The position numbers were made by a program, and so were the translations under genes. The notes under the pieces were generated by a model. The model was not told the DNA's origin, made no database searches, and was given only the letters and a program-made list of their open reading frames with translations. Below, in pieces: positions 47,817 through 56,723 of a stretch of 64,000 nt of DNA; position 1 is the stretch's first letter; every line of letters starts with the position of its first letter. The stretch comes from Mycobacterium paragordonae (GTDB taxonomy: Bacteria > Actinomycetota > Actinomycetes > Mycobacteriales > Mycobacteriaceae): positions 1,736,001 through 1,800,000 of the forward strand of contig NZ_CP025546.1 in assembly GCF_003614435.1 (NCBI RefSeq). Direction: 5' to 3'.

Positions 47817-49154
47817 ATGGCGACAGCGTCAACCGAGGCGACACGCCTACCGCCGCTGTTACGTGCGCCAAAAGCTCTGCAAGGCATCGCATTTCTATTG
47901 GCCCGGCGCAAGGTGGTCGCTGCGCTAGGCCGTCGCCACGGCAACATGTTCACGCTCGATCTGCCCCTGTTCGGCCAGACAGTCGTGGTCGGCGATCCGG
48001 ATCACATCAAGGATCTGTTCGGCACGAGCCGGGAACTGTTGTGCCGCTCGGAGGTCAACCTCGGCAAGGTCTTCGGCCCCGGATCGATGTTCAACCTCTC
48101 CGGCGACGAACACCTCAAGCGGCGACGCTTACTCTCACCGCCGTTCCATTCCATGCATGTCGCCGAATATCGGCACATCATCACCGAAGAGGTCCGTAGC
48201 GAATCCGCGAACTGGCCGGAAGGGCAGGAGTTCGAAACGCTGCCGGCGATGACGCGCATCGTCCTTCGCTCGCTCTTGCGCGTCGTAGTCGGGGCCGAAG
48301 GCGCCGCGCTCGACCAACTGTGCGCGCTCCTGCCGCCCGCGGTGGCGCTCGGCGCGCGTATCGGACTGTTGCCACCGATCGTCCGCAAGGACTACGGCCC
48401 GTGGAGCCCGGGCGCCCGTCTGCTGCGCAACCGCGGCAAGTTCGACGACGCCGTCTGCTCGATCATCGCGCAGACGCGCGCGGACCCCCGGTTCGAACAG
48501 CGCGGCGACGTGCTGGCGATCCTGTTGCAGGCTCGCTACGACAACGGCGAGCCGATGTCGGATAGGCATATCGCCGACGAATTGCTCAGCCTGCTGACCG
48601 CCGGCTATGAGACAACCGCCGCGACCCTGGCGTGGGCGATCGAAAGACTGAGGCGGCATCCGCAGTTGTTGGCCCGGCTCACCGCTGAAGTCGACGCTGG
48701 TGAATCGCAATTACTCCAGGCCACGATCTGGGAAGTGCAACGCAGCCGGCCGGTCTCCGACGTCGCACAACGACGCACGGCAACGCGAATCAGATTGGGG
48801 GAGTGGGTGATACCAGAAGGGATCACCCTGATGATCAATGTCGCGCTGGCCCACTCGTCGGAAGAATGCTTCGCCGACGCCGACTCGTTCAATCCGGACC
48901 GCTTCATCGACACGGGTCAGAAGCCCATCGGTTGGATTCCCTACGGCGGCGGATTCCAACGTTGTATCGGGGCAGCGTTCGCGCACATGGCAATGGACAC
49001 CACGCTGCGCACGCTACTGCAAGAATTTCGGCTGGTGCCCACAAATGCCCCGGGTGAGAAACCGCGCGATCACGGTGTGATCTTCGCGCCGGATCGCGGC
49101 GCTGTAGCGGTAGTCCACCGGCGAACGAAGGCGGACTCCGGCACGACTGTCTGA
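47817..49154 (+). CDS. Cytochrome P450 (CYP138-like)
   Basis: 445 residues from ATG 47817. The heme-binding loop YGGGFQRCIG places the thiolate ligand at Cys383. The I-helix oxygen motif is AGYETT, the K-helix ExxR is EVQR, and the PERF-type motif is FNPDRF. There is no membrane anchor, so it is a soluble class-I-type P450. Overall it resembles mycobacterial CYP138-type enzymes, but the subfamily needs alignment. It would hydroxylate a hydrophobic substrate. It leads a three-gene plus-strand cassette with a sulfotransferase fusion 102 bp downstream and an aminotransferase/GMC fusion, which suggests it installs the hydroxyl group that the next enzymes modify. Confidence 0.9.
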   Translation: MATASTEATRLPPLLRAPKALQGIAFLLARRKVVAALGRRHGNMFTLDLPLFGQTVVVGDPDHIKDLFGTSRELLCRSEVNLGKVFGPGSMFNLSGDEHLKRRRLLSPPFHSMHVAEYRHIITEEVRSESANWPEGQEFETLPAMTRIVLRSLLRVVVGAEGAALDQLCALLPPAVALGARIGLLPPIVRKDYGPWSPGARLLRNRGKFDDAVCSIIAQTRADPRFEQRGDVLAILLQARYDNGEPMSDRHIADELLSLLTAGYETTAATLAWAIERLRRHPQLLARLTAEVDAGESQLLQATIWEVQRSRPVSDVAQRRTATRIRLGEWVIPEGITLMINVALAHSSEECFADADSFNPDRFIDTGQKPIGWIPYGGGFQRCIGAAFAHMAMDTTLRTLLQEFRLVPTNAPGEKPRDHGVIFAPDRGAVAVVHRRTKADSGTTV

Positions 49155-49256
49155 GCGGCGTTTCTCGCAAGAAGATAGCCGTCGTATTCGAGCCCCTATG
49201 CCGCCTGATCAGCGATACTGTTGCCTATGCGCCAGTAGAAGGGGGACTTTCTGCAC

Positions 49257-50828
49257 GTGCTGACAACGAGGGAACGCGCTGTCGTCGCTGCTATCGCCGA
49301 GGCGTTCTTCCCCGCGCGTGAGCCGATCGGGATCGACGGCAACGCTGCGGGTGCGGTCAGCTATGTCGACACGATGCTGTCTGGATTAGCACTGCCACTG
49401 AGCATCCAGCTACGGTGCCTGCTGCTCGCCTTCGAAGTGGGCACTGCCCTTACCAGTCGGGGAGCGCTGTTCTCGGCGGTTCCACTAGACGAACGCGTCG
49501 CGCGGCTGCAGGCGTGGGAACGTGCCGACCACTACACCCAGCGCGCCCTGTATTCGGCGTTGCGCTGGATCTTCACCCTCGCTTATCTGGCCGACCCCGA
49601 GGTCCAGCGACGAATCGGTCTGCCAGAGTCCGACGCGCATCCGCCGGCGCCGGTGCGACGTCCCGGGGCGCCGCGGCGTCTTCGTCGCGGCCCACGGGTG
49701 AAGCGACTTGAGCGACGCTTCAACACCGATCAACTCGTCACCGGGATCGAGATCCCCCAGTGGCTCCGTCTGCTCGACGGCGCGCGTTTCCGGGTAAGCG
49801 CCCGCTATCTGCACCGCATTGCCTGGATCACCGGCTGGAGCACCGTCGCCACCACCGTCGGCACCATCGAGCGTCGCCGCTACGACCGGCGCATCGCATC
49901 GACCCCTATCGATCCGCCCCCGATCTTCATCCTCGGACACTGGCGCAGCGGTACAACTCACCTGCACAACCTGCTCGGCCGCGACCCGGACAACACGTAT
50001 CCCACTGTCTACCAAGTGGTTTTCCCTACCGCGTTCATCCTCACCGGCAGTTCCATTCCCCGTCTGACCGCCGGATTGCTGCCCGAGACCCGTGGCTACG
50101 ACAACGTCGCGCAGGGTTGGGGCGAGGCGGCCGAAGACGAAATCGCGCTGGCCAAGCTGACTGGGCTGTCGCCGTATCTTGCGTTCATGCTGCCCGACCT
50201 GCTGCCCCGCTACGAACGGTACTTCGATTTCATGCAGGCACGTGAGGACGAGCGCGACGAGTGGAAGGCGGCGTTGCGCTGGTTCGTCGGCAAGGTCCGT
50301 CTGCATTCCGGGGGACGACGTCCGGTCATCAAAAGCTGCGCTCACATGGCCAGGATCCGGATGCTGCTCGATGTCTTCCCCGACGCCAAATTCGTTCACA
50401 TCCATCGCAATCCGTTCACGGTCGCGGCGTCCACGATCCACATGCGCGAGCAGACCGACTGGGAGAACTTTCTGCAGGTGCCCGAGGTGGCCTTCGTCGA
50501 GAATCTGCCGACGCAGGTGGCCGTCGTCGGGCAACGGCTGTTCGAGCGCTTCTTCGAGGACCGCGCACTCATTGCGCCGGAGAACTACATCGAGGTTGCC
50601 TACCCTGACCTGTGCGCGCGTCCGCGCGAAGTGCTCGACGGCATCTATCGACACCTCGACATTCCACGCGGTGAGCACTACGACGCCACCATCGATGGTT
50701 ACCTGGACGGTCTGCGCGGATACCGGACCAACAAGTTGAGCATCGACGACGAACTCGCCGACTTGGTGCGCGATCACTGGAAATTCGTGTTCGACGAGTA
50801 CGGCTACTCGATTGATCACCGATCATGA
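49257..50828 (+). CDS. Fusion: gluconate-2-dehydrogenase-subunit-3-like domain + sulfotransferase
   Basis: 523 residues from GTG 49257. Residues 1-125 (TTRERAVVAAIAEAFFP... YSALRWIFTLAYLADPEVQRRIGLP) resemble the small gamma subunit or N-terminal domain that accompanies GMC alcohol dehydrogenases and long-chain alcohol oxidases. After a basic Pro/Arg linker (about 128-155), residues 160-523 are a PAPS-dependent sulfotransferase: the 5'-phosphosulfate loop is FILGHWRSGTTHLHNLL (residues 229-235 core) and the 3'-phosphate site is HIHRNPFTVAAS (Arg384, Ser392). It would sulfate a hydroxyl or amine. Its stop overlaps the next ATG by four bases, and the partner GMC domain is in that next protein, so the two probably form a complex. 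I know of no described protein with this fusion, but that needs a search. Confidence 0.82.
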   Translation: MLTTRERAVVAAIAEAFFPAREPIGIDGNAAGAVSYVDTMLSGLALPLSIQLRCLLLAFEVGTALTSRGALFSAVPLDERVARLQAWERADHYTQRALYSALRWIFTLAYLADPEVQRRIGLPESDAHPPAPVRRPGAPRRLRRGPRVKRLERRFNTDQLVTGIEIPQWLRLLDGARFRVSARYLHRIAWITGWSTVATTVGTIERRRYDRRIASTPIDPPPIFILGHWRSGTTHLHNLLGRDPDNTYPTVYQVVFPTAFILTGSSIPRLTAGLLPETRGYDNVAQGWGEAAEDEIALAKLTGLSPYLAFMLPDLLPRYERYFDFMQAREDERDEWKAALRWFVGKVRLHSGGRRPVIKSCAHMARIRMLLDVFPDAKFVHIHRNPFTVAASTIHMREQTDWENFLQVPEVAFVENLPTQVAVVGQRLFERFFEDRALIAPENYIEVAYPDLCARPREVLDGIYRHLDIPRGEHYDATIDGYLDGLRGYRTNKLSIDDELADLVRDHWKFVFDEYGYSIDHRS

Positions 50829-53779
50829 CGTTTCACGAGTTCGTCGAGGAGCACCTGCACTCCAGCACACACCTGTCCAGGCGTCATGTGCATCCCAAGC
50901 TGCTGTACATGTTCGAACTCGCCGGCATGGACGCCGTTTTCACCCGAGCCAGCGGTGCGCACCTGTGGACCGAGGACGGGCGCAAATTCCTGGATCTGCT
51001 GAGTGGCGGGGGAGTGCACTTCATCGGGCGCAATCACCCGCAGGTCCGCGCCGCCCTGCGCGACGTCCTCGATATGGAGCTGCCCAATCTGTCCGTCGCC
51101 AACGCATCGGTGTTGGGCGGCCTGCTGGCCGAGCGATTGATCTCCCTGGCCGGGCCGCAATTCAAGAAGGTGGTGTTCGCCAACTCCGGCACCGAGGCAA
51201 CGGAGATCTGCGTCCGGTTCACCCGCCAGGCCACCGGTCGGCGTCGTTACCTGTATCTGGACGGGGCATTTCACGGGCGCACCTATGCCGCGATTTCGCT
51301 CTGCGGCTTCGACGAGATGAAGATCACCGCGGATCCGCTGATGCCGACATGTACGCCCCTGCCGCGCAACGATATTGATGCCTTACGCCGCGAGCTGAGC
51401 TACGGCGACGTTGCCGCCTTCGTCGTCGAAGCGGTGCAAGGCATGACCTGTGAAGTCGTGTCGGCCGAATACCTGCGCGAAGCGCAACAGCTCTGCGCGC
51501 AGTACGGCACGGCGCTGGTCATGGACGAGGTGCAGACGGGTCTCGGACGGCTCGGTCACTGGTTCGGGTGCCACGGAGCCGGCGTACAGCCGGACATGCT
51601 CACCGTCAGCAAGGCCCTGTCCGGTGGCCAGGCGCCGGTGAGCGCGGTGTTGCTGACCCAGGATATCTACGACCGCGTGTACGCCGCTTTCAAGTCCGGG
51701 CCCATCTACATTTCGACGTTCGCCGAAAACAACCTAGCCATGGCCGCCGGGCTGGCGACCCTCGATGTGCTCGAAGATCTAGACGCGCCCAATCGTGCCC
51801 GCGATCTGTCCGACAAGTTCCGCAGTGGCTTAAAGGATTTGGCTGATCGCTATGACGTCATCGACCGAATCACGGGGCAGGGCCTGATCATCGGCGTGGT
51901 GTTCAAGAAGTCGGCGAACCTGGCGCTGAGGGTGCAGCAGACGCTGATGGGTATCGGGGATCCGGGGGCGTTTGCGGCCGCGGTGCACATTGATCTGCAT
52001 CGCCGCGGAATCCTGGTGCAGATACCGGGATTCAACCTCAACATGATCAAGCTGCTGCCGCCGGTGACCCTCACAGACGATGATGTGCGGTTGTTTCTGC
52101 GCGAGTTCGAAGAGGTGCTCGCCGCGTATCGGCGGCCCACTTCTGGTCCGGTCGTCGCCATGGCAGGCGGCGTCACACGGCACGTACTGAACGAAGCGCG
52201 GACCAAGCTGCAGGCGCGTCGGCCCGCGCCCGACGGCGATCTTAAGAAAGACCAGAAGAAAACCGCACGCGTACAGGAGCATTCGGACTACCAGGGCGCG
52301 CTGGCCCTGGACTGCGATGTTTGTGTGGTCGGCTCGGGACCGGCCGGCACGATGCTCGCGCGTCGGTTGGCGATCGCGGGACTCGACGTCGTGGTACTCG
52401 AAGCAGGAGCGGCGATGCGCCAGCGCGACCGGGGCGCTGAGGCCGGCGAGATGTTCACCCGGTGGTTCTGGGACGGCGGAATGCGCACCACGCGTGGCAA
52501 TGTCGTCATACCCACCCTGCAGGCGCGATGTCTCGGCGGCGGTTCGGTCGTGAATTCCGGCATCTGCATGCGGGCGCCCGATTTTGTGTTCCAGAAGTGG
52601 GCAACCGAGCACGGCGTCGACGGGGTCACGTCTGCAGATATGGCCCGCCACTACGACGCGGTCGAGAAGTTCCTGGGTGTTCGCCCAGTCCAGGCAGACG
52701 TGCAAGGTCGACGCAATGAGCTGTTCCGTGACGGGGCCGAAGCGCTTGGCTACCAGGTGGAACCGCTGCGTCGAAACGAGCATGACTGCCGCGGTTCGGG
52801 CCAGTGCATCGTGGGATGCCCGACCGGGGCGAAGCAGTCGATGGACCGTCGCGGAATTCCCGAACTACTGCAAGCCGGTGGCCGCGTATACACCTCAGTA
52901 CACGTCGATCGTCTACTGCGACAGGGTAATCGGGTGCGCGGGGTGGGCGGCGCCGCGATCGATCCGACCACCGGGCGGCGCACACGTCGGGTGCGGGTCA
53001 ACGCGAGATGCACGGTGCTGGCCGCCGGCGCTTTCGCCTCACCGCAAATCTTGCAGCGCAGCGGACACAGTGCGGATGCCCTGGGCCGCAACGTTCGGAT
53101 GCATCCGGGCCTGATGGTCATGGGGATCTTCGACGAGGACATCTCCCCATGGAACGGCGCGACGCAGGGTTTTCACGTCACCGGATTCCTCGAGGAAGGC
53201 ATCAAGCTCGAGTCGATCTGGGCGACCCCGTCGATTCTGGGCATGATGCACCCGGGCATCGGCGAAGGCTTTGTGCGATCGCTGGCCGATTACGCACATG
53301 TGGCGACTTGGACCGTGTGGGTGAACGGGCAGGATTCGGTCGGACACGTGCGGGCGAGGCCGCGCGGAGCGGCGAGCCTGCGTTACGACGTCGGGGCCGG
53401 TGACGTCCGCCGCATGCAGGAGGGCGCTGCACGGTTGGCTGAGATGTTCGCGGCCGCAGGTGCCCGCAGTGTTGTGCCAGGGATGCACGGCTTGGCCCCG
53501 CGTTACGACGCTGCCGAGGCAGCGGATGCGATCCGTGCAGCGCACCTGGCGGCGCAGGACTTTCGCGTCGTCGCGAACCATGTCTTCGGGTCGACGGCGA
53601 TGGGAGCGGACCCGCAGCGTCACGTCACGGACTCCTGGGGGGCGGTATACGGCCTTGAGAACGTATACGTCTGTGACACAGGGCTTTTCCCGTCGAGCCC
53701 ATCGGCCAACCCGATGCTCACGGCGATGGCTCTTGCCGACCGTCAGGCGGACATGCTGGAGCGGCAGTACGGGCGCTGA
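50825..53779 (+). CDS. Fusion: class III aminotransferase + GMC FAD oxidoreductase
   Basis: 984 residues in one frame. Residues 1-440 are a PLP class III aminotransferase: NSGTEATE phosphate-binding turn (120-127), Asp234 in VMDEVQTGLGR, and Lys263 in VSKALSGG as the PLP Schiff-base lysine. After a charged linker (455-492), residues 495-984 are a GMC oxidoreductase: FAD-binding GSGPAG at 503-508, the CRGSGQCIVGCPTGAK cluster (Cys655, Cys661, Cys665) seen in long-chain alcohol oxidases, catalytic His919 (ANHVFGSTAMG) and Asn962 (SANPMLT). GMC would turn an alcohol into an aldehyde and the aminotransferase would convert that to an amine, a self-contained alcohol-to-amine converter. Translationally coupled to the upstream fusion gene. 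Substrate inferred to be a long-chain or terpenoid alcohol. Confidence 0.85.
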   Translation: MTFHEFVEEHLHSSTHLSRRHVHPKLLYMFELAGMDAVFTRASGAHLWTEDGRKFLDLLSGGGVHFIGRNHPQVRAALRDVLDMELPNLSVANASVLGGLLAERLISLAGPQFKKVVFANSGTEATEICVRFTRQATGRRRYLYLDGAFHGRTYAAISLCGFDEMKITADPLMPTCTPLPRNDIDALRRELSYGDVAAFVVEAVQGMTCEVVSAEYLREAQQLCAQYGTALVMDEVQTGLGRLGHWFGCHGAGVQPDMLTVSKALSGGQAPVSAVLLTQDIYDRVYAAFKSGPIYISTFAENNLAMAAGLATLDVLEDLDAPNRARDLSDKFRSGLKDLADRYDVIDRITGQGLIIGVVFKKSANLALRVQQTLMGIGDPGAFAAAVHIDLHRRGILVQIPGFNLNMIKLLPPVTLTDDDVRLFLREFEEVLAAYRRPTSGPVVAMAGGVTRHVLNEARTKLQARRPAPDGDLKKDQKKTARVQEHSDYQGALALDCDVCVVGSGPAGTMLARRLAIAGLDVVVLEAGAAMRQRDRGAEAGEMFTRWFWDGGMRTTRGNVVIPTLQARCLGGGSVVNSGICMRAPDFVFQKWATEHGVDGVTSADMARHYDAVEKFLGVRPVQADVQGRRNELFRDGAEALGYQVEPLRRNEHDCRGSGQCIVGCPTGAKQSMDRRGIPELLQAGGRVYTSVHVDRLLRQGNRVRGVGGAAIDPTTGRRTRRVRVNARCTVLAAGAFASPQILQRSGHSADALGRNVRMHPGLMVMGIFDEDISPWNGATQGFHVTGFLEEGIKLESIWATPSILGMMHPGIGEGFVRSLADYAHVATWTVWVNGQDSVGHVRARPRGAASLRYDVGAGDVRRMQEGAARLAEMFAAAGARSVVPGMHGLAPRYDAAEAADAIRAAHLAAQDFRVVANHVFGSTAMGADPQRHVTDSWGAVYGLENVYVCDTGLFPSSPSANPMLTAMALADRQADMLERQYGR

Positions 53780-53795
53780 GCACGGTGGCCGGGCG

Positions 53796-54767
53796 TCACG
53801 GCCGGACGCGCAGCACCACTTTGCCCTTGGCGCTTCGGTTTTCCAGCGATGCCACCGCTGCCGCCGCCTCTTCCAACGGGAAGACCTCCGGCTCCGGCGC
53901 GGCGAGCTTGCCCGAGGTGAACAGGTCCTCGAGGGCCGCCCACTGCTCTTCAAGCGCCCCGGGGTGCCGGCCGGCCCAGGCGCCCCAGCCGACGCCAACC
54001 ACGTCAATGTTGTTCAGCAGCAACCGGTTTACTTTCACCGTGGGAATCTCCCCACCGGTGAAGCCGATCACCAGCAACCGTCCGGCCGGAGCCAGCGAGC
54101 GCAGCGAATCGGTGAAGCGGTCGCCGCCGACGGGATCCACCACGATGTCGACGCCGCGGCCACCGGTCAATTCCTTGACCGCGTCCTTGAAGCCGTCGGC
54201 CAGCACCACGTCGGTGGCGCCGGCGGCCGTGGCGATCTGGCCCTTCTCCTCGGAGCTGACCACCGCGATCACCCGCGATGCGCCCAGTGCCGGGGCCAGT
54301 CGCAGTGCCGACGTGCCGATACCGCCGGCGGCACCGTGCACCAGCACCGTCTCGCCCGCTTGCAACCGACCGCGGACGGCCAGCGAGAAGTACACCGTCA
54401 AGTCGTTGAACAGCACCCCGGCGCCGGCCTCGAAGCTGAGGTTGTCGGGCAGCTTGAACAGCCGGTCGGGCGCCAGCAGCGCGACCTCGGCCATGCCGCC
54501 GGTCAGCATCGTCAGGCCGAGCACCCGATCGCCGGCCTGGACGTGCGCGCCCTCCGGTGCCGAGCGCACCACGCCGGCGATCTCCGCGCCCAGCGTGAAC
54601 GGCGGATCCGGCCGGTACTGGTACAGGCCGCGGGTGAGCAGCGCATCCGGGAACGCCACCCCGGCGGCGTGCACGTCGACCACCACACCGTCACCGGTGG
54701 GTTCGTCGATCTCTGTCACCTCAATCGCATCCGGACCATCGAGCCGAGTCACCCGTGCTGCGCGCAT
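53796..54767 (-). CDS. fadB4: Medium-chain dehydrogenase/quinone oxidoreductase FadB4
   Basis: 323 residues of the zeta-crystallin-like MDR family without zinc ligands. The NADPH-binding motif is HGAAGGIGTSALRLAPALGA and the catalytic-domain signature is GVAFPDALLTRGLYQYRP. ATG 54767 is preferred (AGGGTG upstream and agreement with Rv3141); ATG 54776 adds three residues. It reduces enones or quinones with NADPH; the physiological substrate is unclear. It lies 21 bp downstream of a second MDR gene on the same strand, and 16 bp from the convergent aminotransferase/GMC gene. Confidence 0.92.
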   Translation of the reverse strand: MRAARVTRLDGPDAIEVTEIDEPTGDGVVVDVHAAGVAFPDALLTRGLYQYRPDPPFTLGAEIAGVVRSAPEGAHVQAGDRVLGLTMLTGGMAEVALLAPDRLFKLPDNLSFEAGAGVLFNDLTVYFSLAVRGRLQAGETVLVHGAAGGIGTSALRLAPALGASRVIAVVSSEEKGQIATAAGATDVVLADGFKDAVKELTGGRGVDIVVDPVGGDRFTDSLRSLAPAGRLLVIGFTGGEIPTVKVNRLLLNNIDVVGVGWGAWAGRHPGALEEQWAALEDLFTSGKLAAPEPEVFPLEEAAAAVASLENRSAKGKVVLRVRP

Positions 54768-54788
54768 GCCGATCACCCTACTTCCGGA

Positions 54789-55787
54789 TCAGAACCCGCC
54801 CGCAACCCGTACGACGGCACGCCCCGTGAACGCCCCGGCGCGCAACTGGTCGAGCACACCGACCACGTCCTTGACGTCGACCTCGGTGGTCACGGCATCC
54901 AGGTGACGCGGCCGCAGCGAATCACCAAGCCGCGCCCACAGCTCGCGGCGCGGACCGATCGGCAGTTGCACCGAGTCGATGCCGAGCAGCGCGATGCCGC
55001 GCAGGATGAATGGCATCACCGTGGTGTGCAGCGCCACGCCTCCGGTGAGTCCGCTGGCGGCCACCGCGCCGCGGTAGTCCACAGCGCTGAGCACATCGGC
55101 CAGCGTCGCCCCGCCGACGCAATCCACGCCGGCCGCCCAGCGCGTCTTGGCCAGCGGCCGCGGCTTGGCGTCCGGGTCCGCCGGCAACCGGCCGATAACC
55201 TCGGCAGCGCCAAGCTCTTTGAGCAGTCTCTCGGCTTGGGGCTTGCCGGTGGACGCCACCACCTGATAACCGGCAGCGGCCAGCAGGTCCACGCTGACGG
55301 TGCCGACTCCGCCCGATGCGCCGGTGACCACGACGGGCCCGTCCCCGGGCGCGACACCCCAGTCGGTGAGGGCCTGCACGCTCATCGCCGCCGTGAAGCC
55401 CGCGGTGCCGATCGCCGCGCCGTCGCGCGGGTTCAGCGCACCGAGCGACACGACCTGGTCGGCGGGCAGGCGCGCGTACTCGGCGTAACCGCCGTGATGA
55501 CCGGTGCCGATCTGGTAGCCGTGCGCGACCACGGCGTCACCGACGGCGAAGTCCGGTGACTGTGAGTCGACCACCTCGCCGGTCAGGTCGATGCCGGGCA
55601 CGACCGGATATTTGCGCACCACCCCGCCGCCGGGCGTCAGCGCGAGCGCGTCCTTGAAGTTCACACTGGAATAGAGCACCCGAATCGTCACTTCGCCCGG
55701 TGGCAGGTCGGCTTCGGAAAGTGTCTCCACCCGCGCGGAAATCTGCTCGCCGTCTTGATGCGCCACCAGCGCGGGGAATTTCTCCAT
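54789..55787 (-). CDS. Acrylyl-CoA reductase-like MDR (YhdH/AcuI family)
   Basis: 332 residues, medium-chain reductase. It has SSVNFKDALALTPGGGVVRKYPVVPGIDLTGEVV typical of YhdH/AcuI, the nucleotide-binding TGASGGVGTVSVDLLAAAGY, and a GLTGGVALHTTVMPFILRG segment. Family members reduce acryloyl-CoA to propionyl-CoA or related enoyl-CoA. It is probably cotranscribed with FadB4. It is divergent from the aldo/keto reductase gene across 23 bp, too short for two full promoters, so shared elements are likely. No equivalent beside Rv3141 in M. tuberculosis that I recall. Confidence 0.88.
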   Translation of the reverse strand: MEKFPALVAHQDGEQISARVETLSEADLPPGEVTIRVLYSSVNFKDALALTPGGGVVRKYPVVPGIDLTGEVVDSQSPDFAVGDAVVAHGYQIGTGHHGGYAEYARLPADQVVSLGALNPRDGAAIGTAGFTAAMSVQALTDWGVAPGDGPVVVTGASGGVGTVSVDLLAAAGYQVVASTGKPQAERLLKELGAAEVIGRLPADPDAKPRPLAKTRWAAGVDCVGGATLADVLSAVDYRGAVAASGLTGGVALHTTVMPFILRGIALLGIDSVQLPIGPRRELWARLGDSLRPRHLDAVTTEVDVKDVVGVLDQLRAGAFTGRAVVRVAGGF

Positions 55788-55810
55788 GGGATTCGACGCT
55801 AGCCCCAGTT

Positions 55811-56665
55811 ATGGATTCCTTCCCACTTGGTCGCTTTTCGGTTGCCCGGGTCGGCTTCGGAGCGATGCAACTGCCCGGACCCGGCGTGTTCGGCCCGCCC
55901 CGTGACCGCGACGCGGCGCTCGCCGTGCTGCGCCGCGCCGTCGAACTCGGCGTCGACCACATCGACACCGCCCAGTTCTACGGGCCGGACGTCGCCAACG
56001 AACTGATCCGGGAGGCTTTGCATCCCTACCCGGAGAACCTGGCCCTGGTGAGCAAGGTCGGCGGACGGCGCGACGAGGCCGGTGCCTGGTTGCCGCTCGC
56101 CGATCCCGCTGACCTGCGCGCCGATCTGGAGGCCAACCTGCGCACGCTGGGTGTCGATCAGCTGGCGGTGGTGAACCTGCGGCTGATGGACAGCAACGAG
56201 CCCGATGAGCTGTTCGATGAACAGCTCTCGGTGATGATCACGGCCCGCGACGAGGGACTGATCGGTGGTATCGGGCTCAGCGAGATCACCCACCGGCATC
56301 TGCTGCACGCGCTGGATCGCACCGAGATCGCTTGCGTTCAAAACGCTTTCAACCTCGTCGACCGGTCGTCGGCTCCGGTGCTGGAGGAATGCACGGCCCG
56401 CGGCATCGCGTTCGTGCCGTTCTTCCCGCTCGGCTCGGCCTTCTCGCCGTCGAACCCGGTGCTGGGCCACGAACTGGTGCGCAGTGCCGCGGAGCGACTG
56501 GGGTACACACCGGCTCAGGTCGCGCTCGCCTGGACGTTGGGTGTGGCGCCCAATGTGCTGCTGATTCCCGGCACGTCGTCGGTCGCGCACCTGGAAGAGA
56601 ACCTGGCTGTCAGGGACATCGCACTCGACGACGAGTTACGCGCGCAACTGGACGCGGTGGCTTAG
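55811..56665 (+). CDS. Aldo/keto reductase
   Basis: 284 residues from ATG 55811; an upstream extension to 55700 overlaps the divergent gene. TIM-barrel AKR. Catalytic Asp52 and Tyr57 are in HIDTAQFYGP and Lys82 is in LVSKVGG. The usual fourth residue, His (in a D-L-x-x-x-H motif), is replaced in the AVVNLRLMD strand (residues 119-127). The C-terminal VLLIPGTSSVAHLEENL is the NADPH-binding segment. Substrate unknown. It ends 58 bp before the convergent amidohydrolase stop. Confidence 0.88.
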   Translation: MDSFPLGRFSVARVGFGAMQLPGPGVFGPPRDRDAALAVLRRAVELGVDHIDTAQFYGPDVANELIREALHPYPENLALVSKVGGRRDEAGAWLPLADPADLRADLEANLRTLGVDQLAVVNLRLMDSNEPDELFDEQLSVMITARDEGLIGGIGLSEITHRHLLHALDRTEIACVQNAFNLVDRSSAPVLEECTARGIAFVPFFPLGSAFSPSNPVLGHELVRSAAERLGYTPAQVALAWTLGVAPNVLLIPGTSSVAHLEENLAVRDIALDDELRAQLDAVA

Positions 56666-56723
56666 CGGCCTTTCGCCGAGCGTGCACTGACGGCGGCAAA
56701 ATCGCGAAAATCTCACCGTCAGT

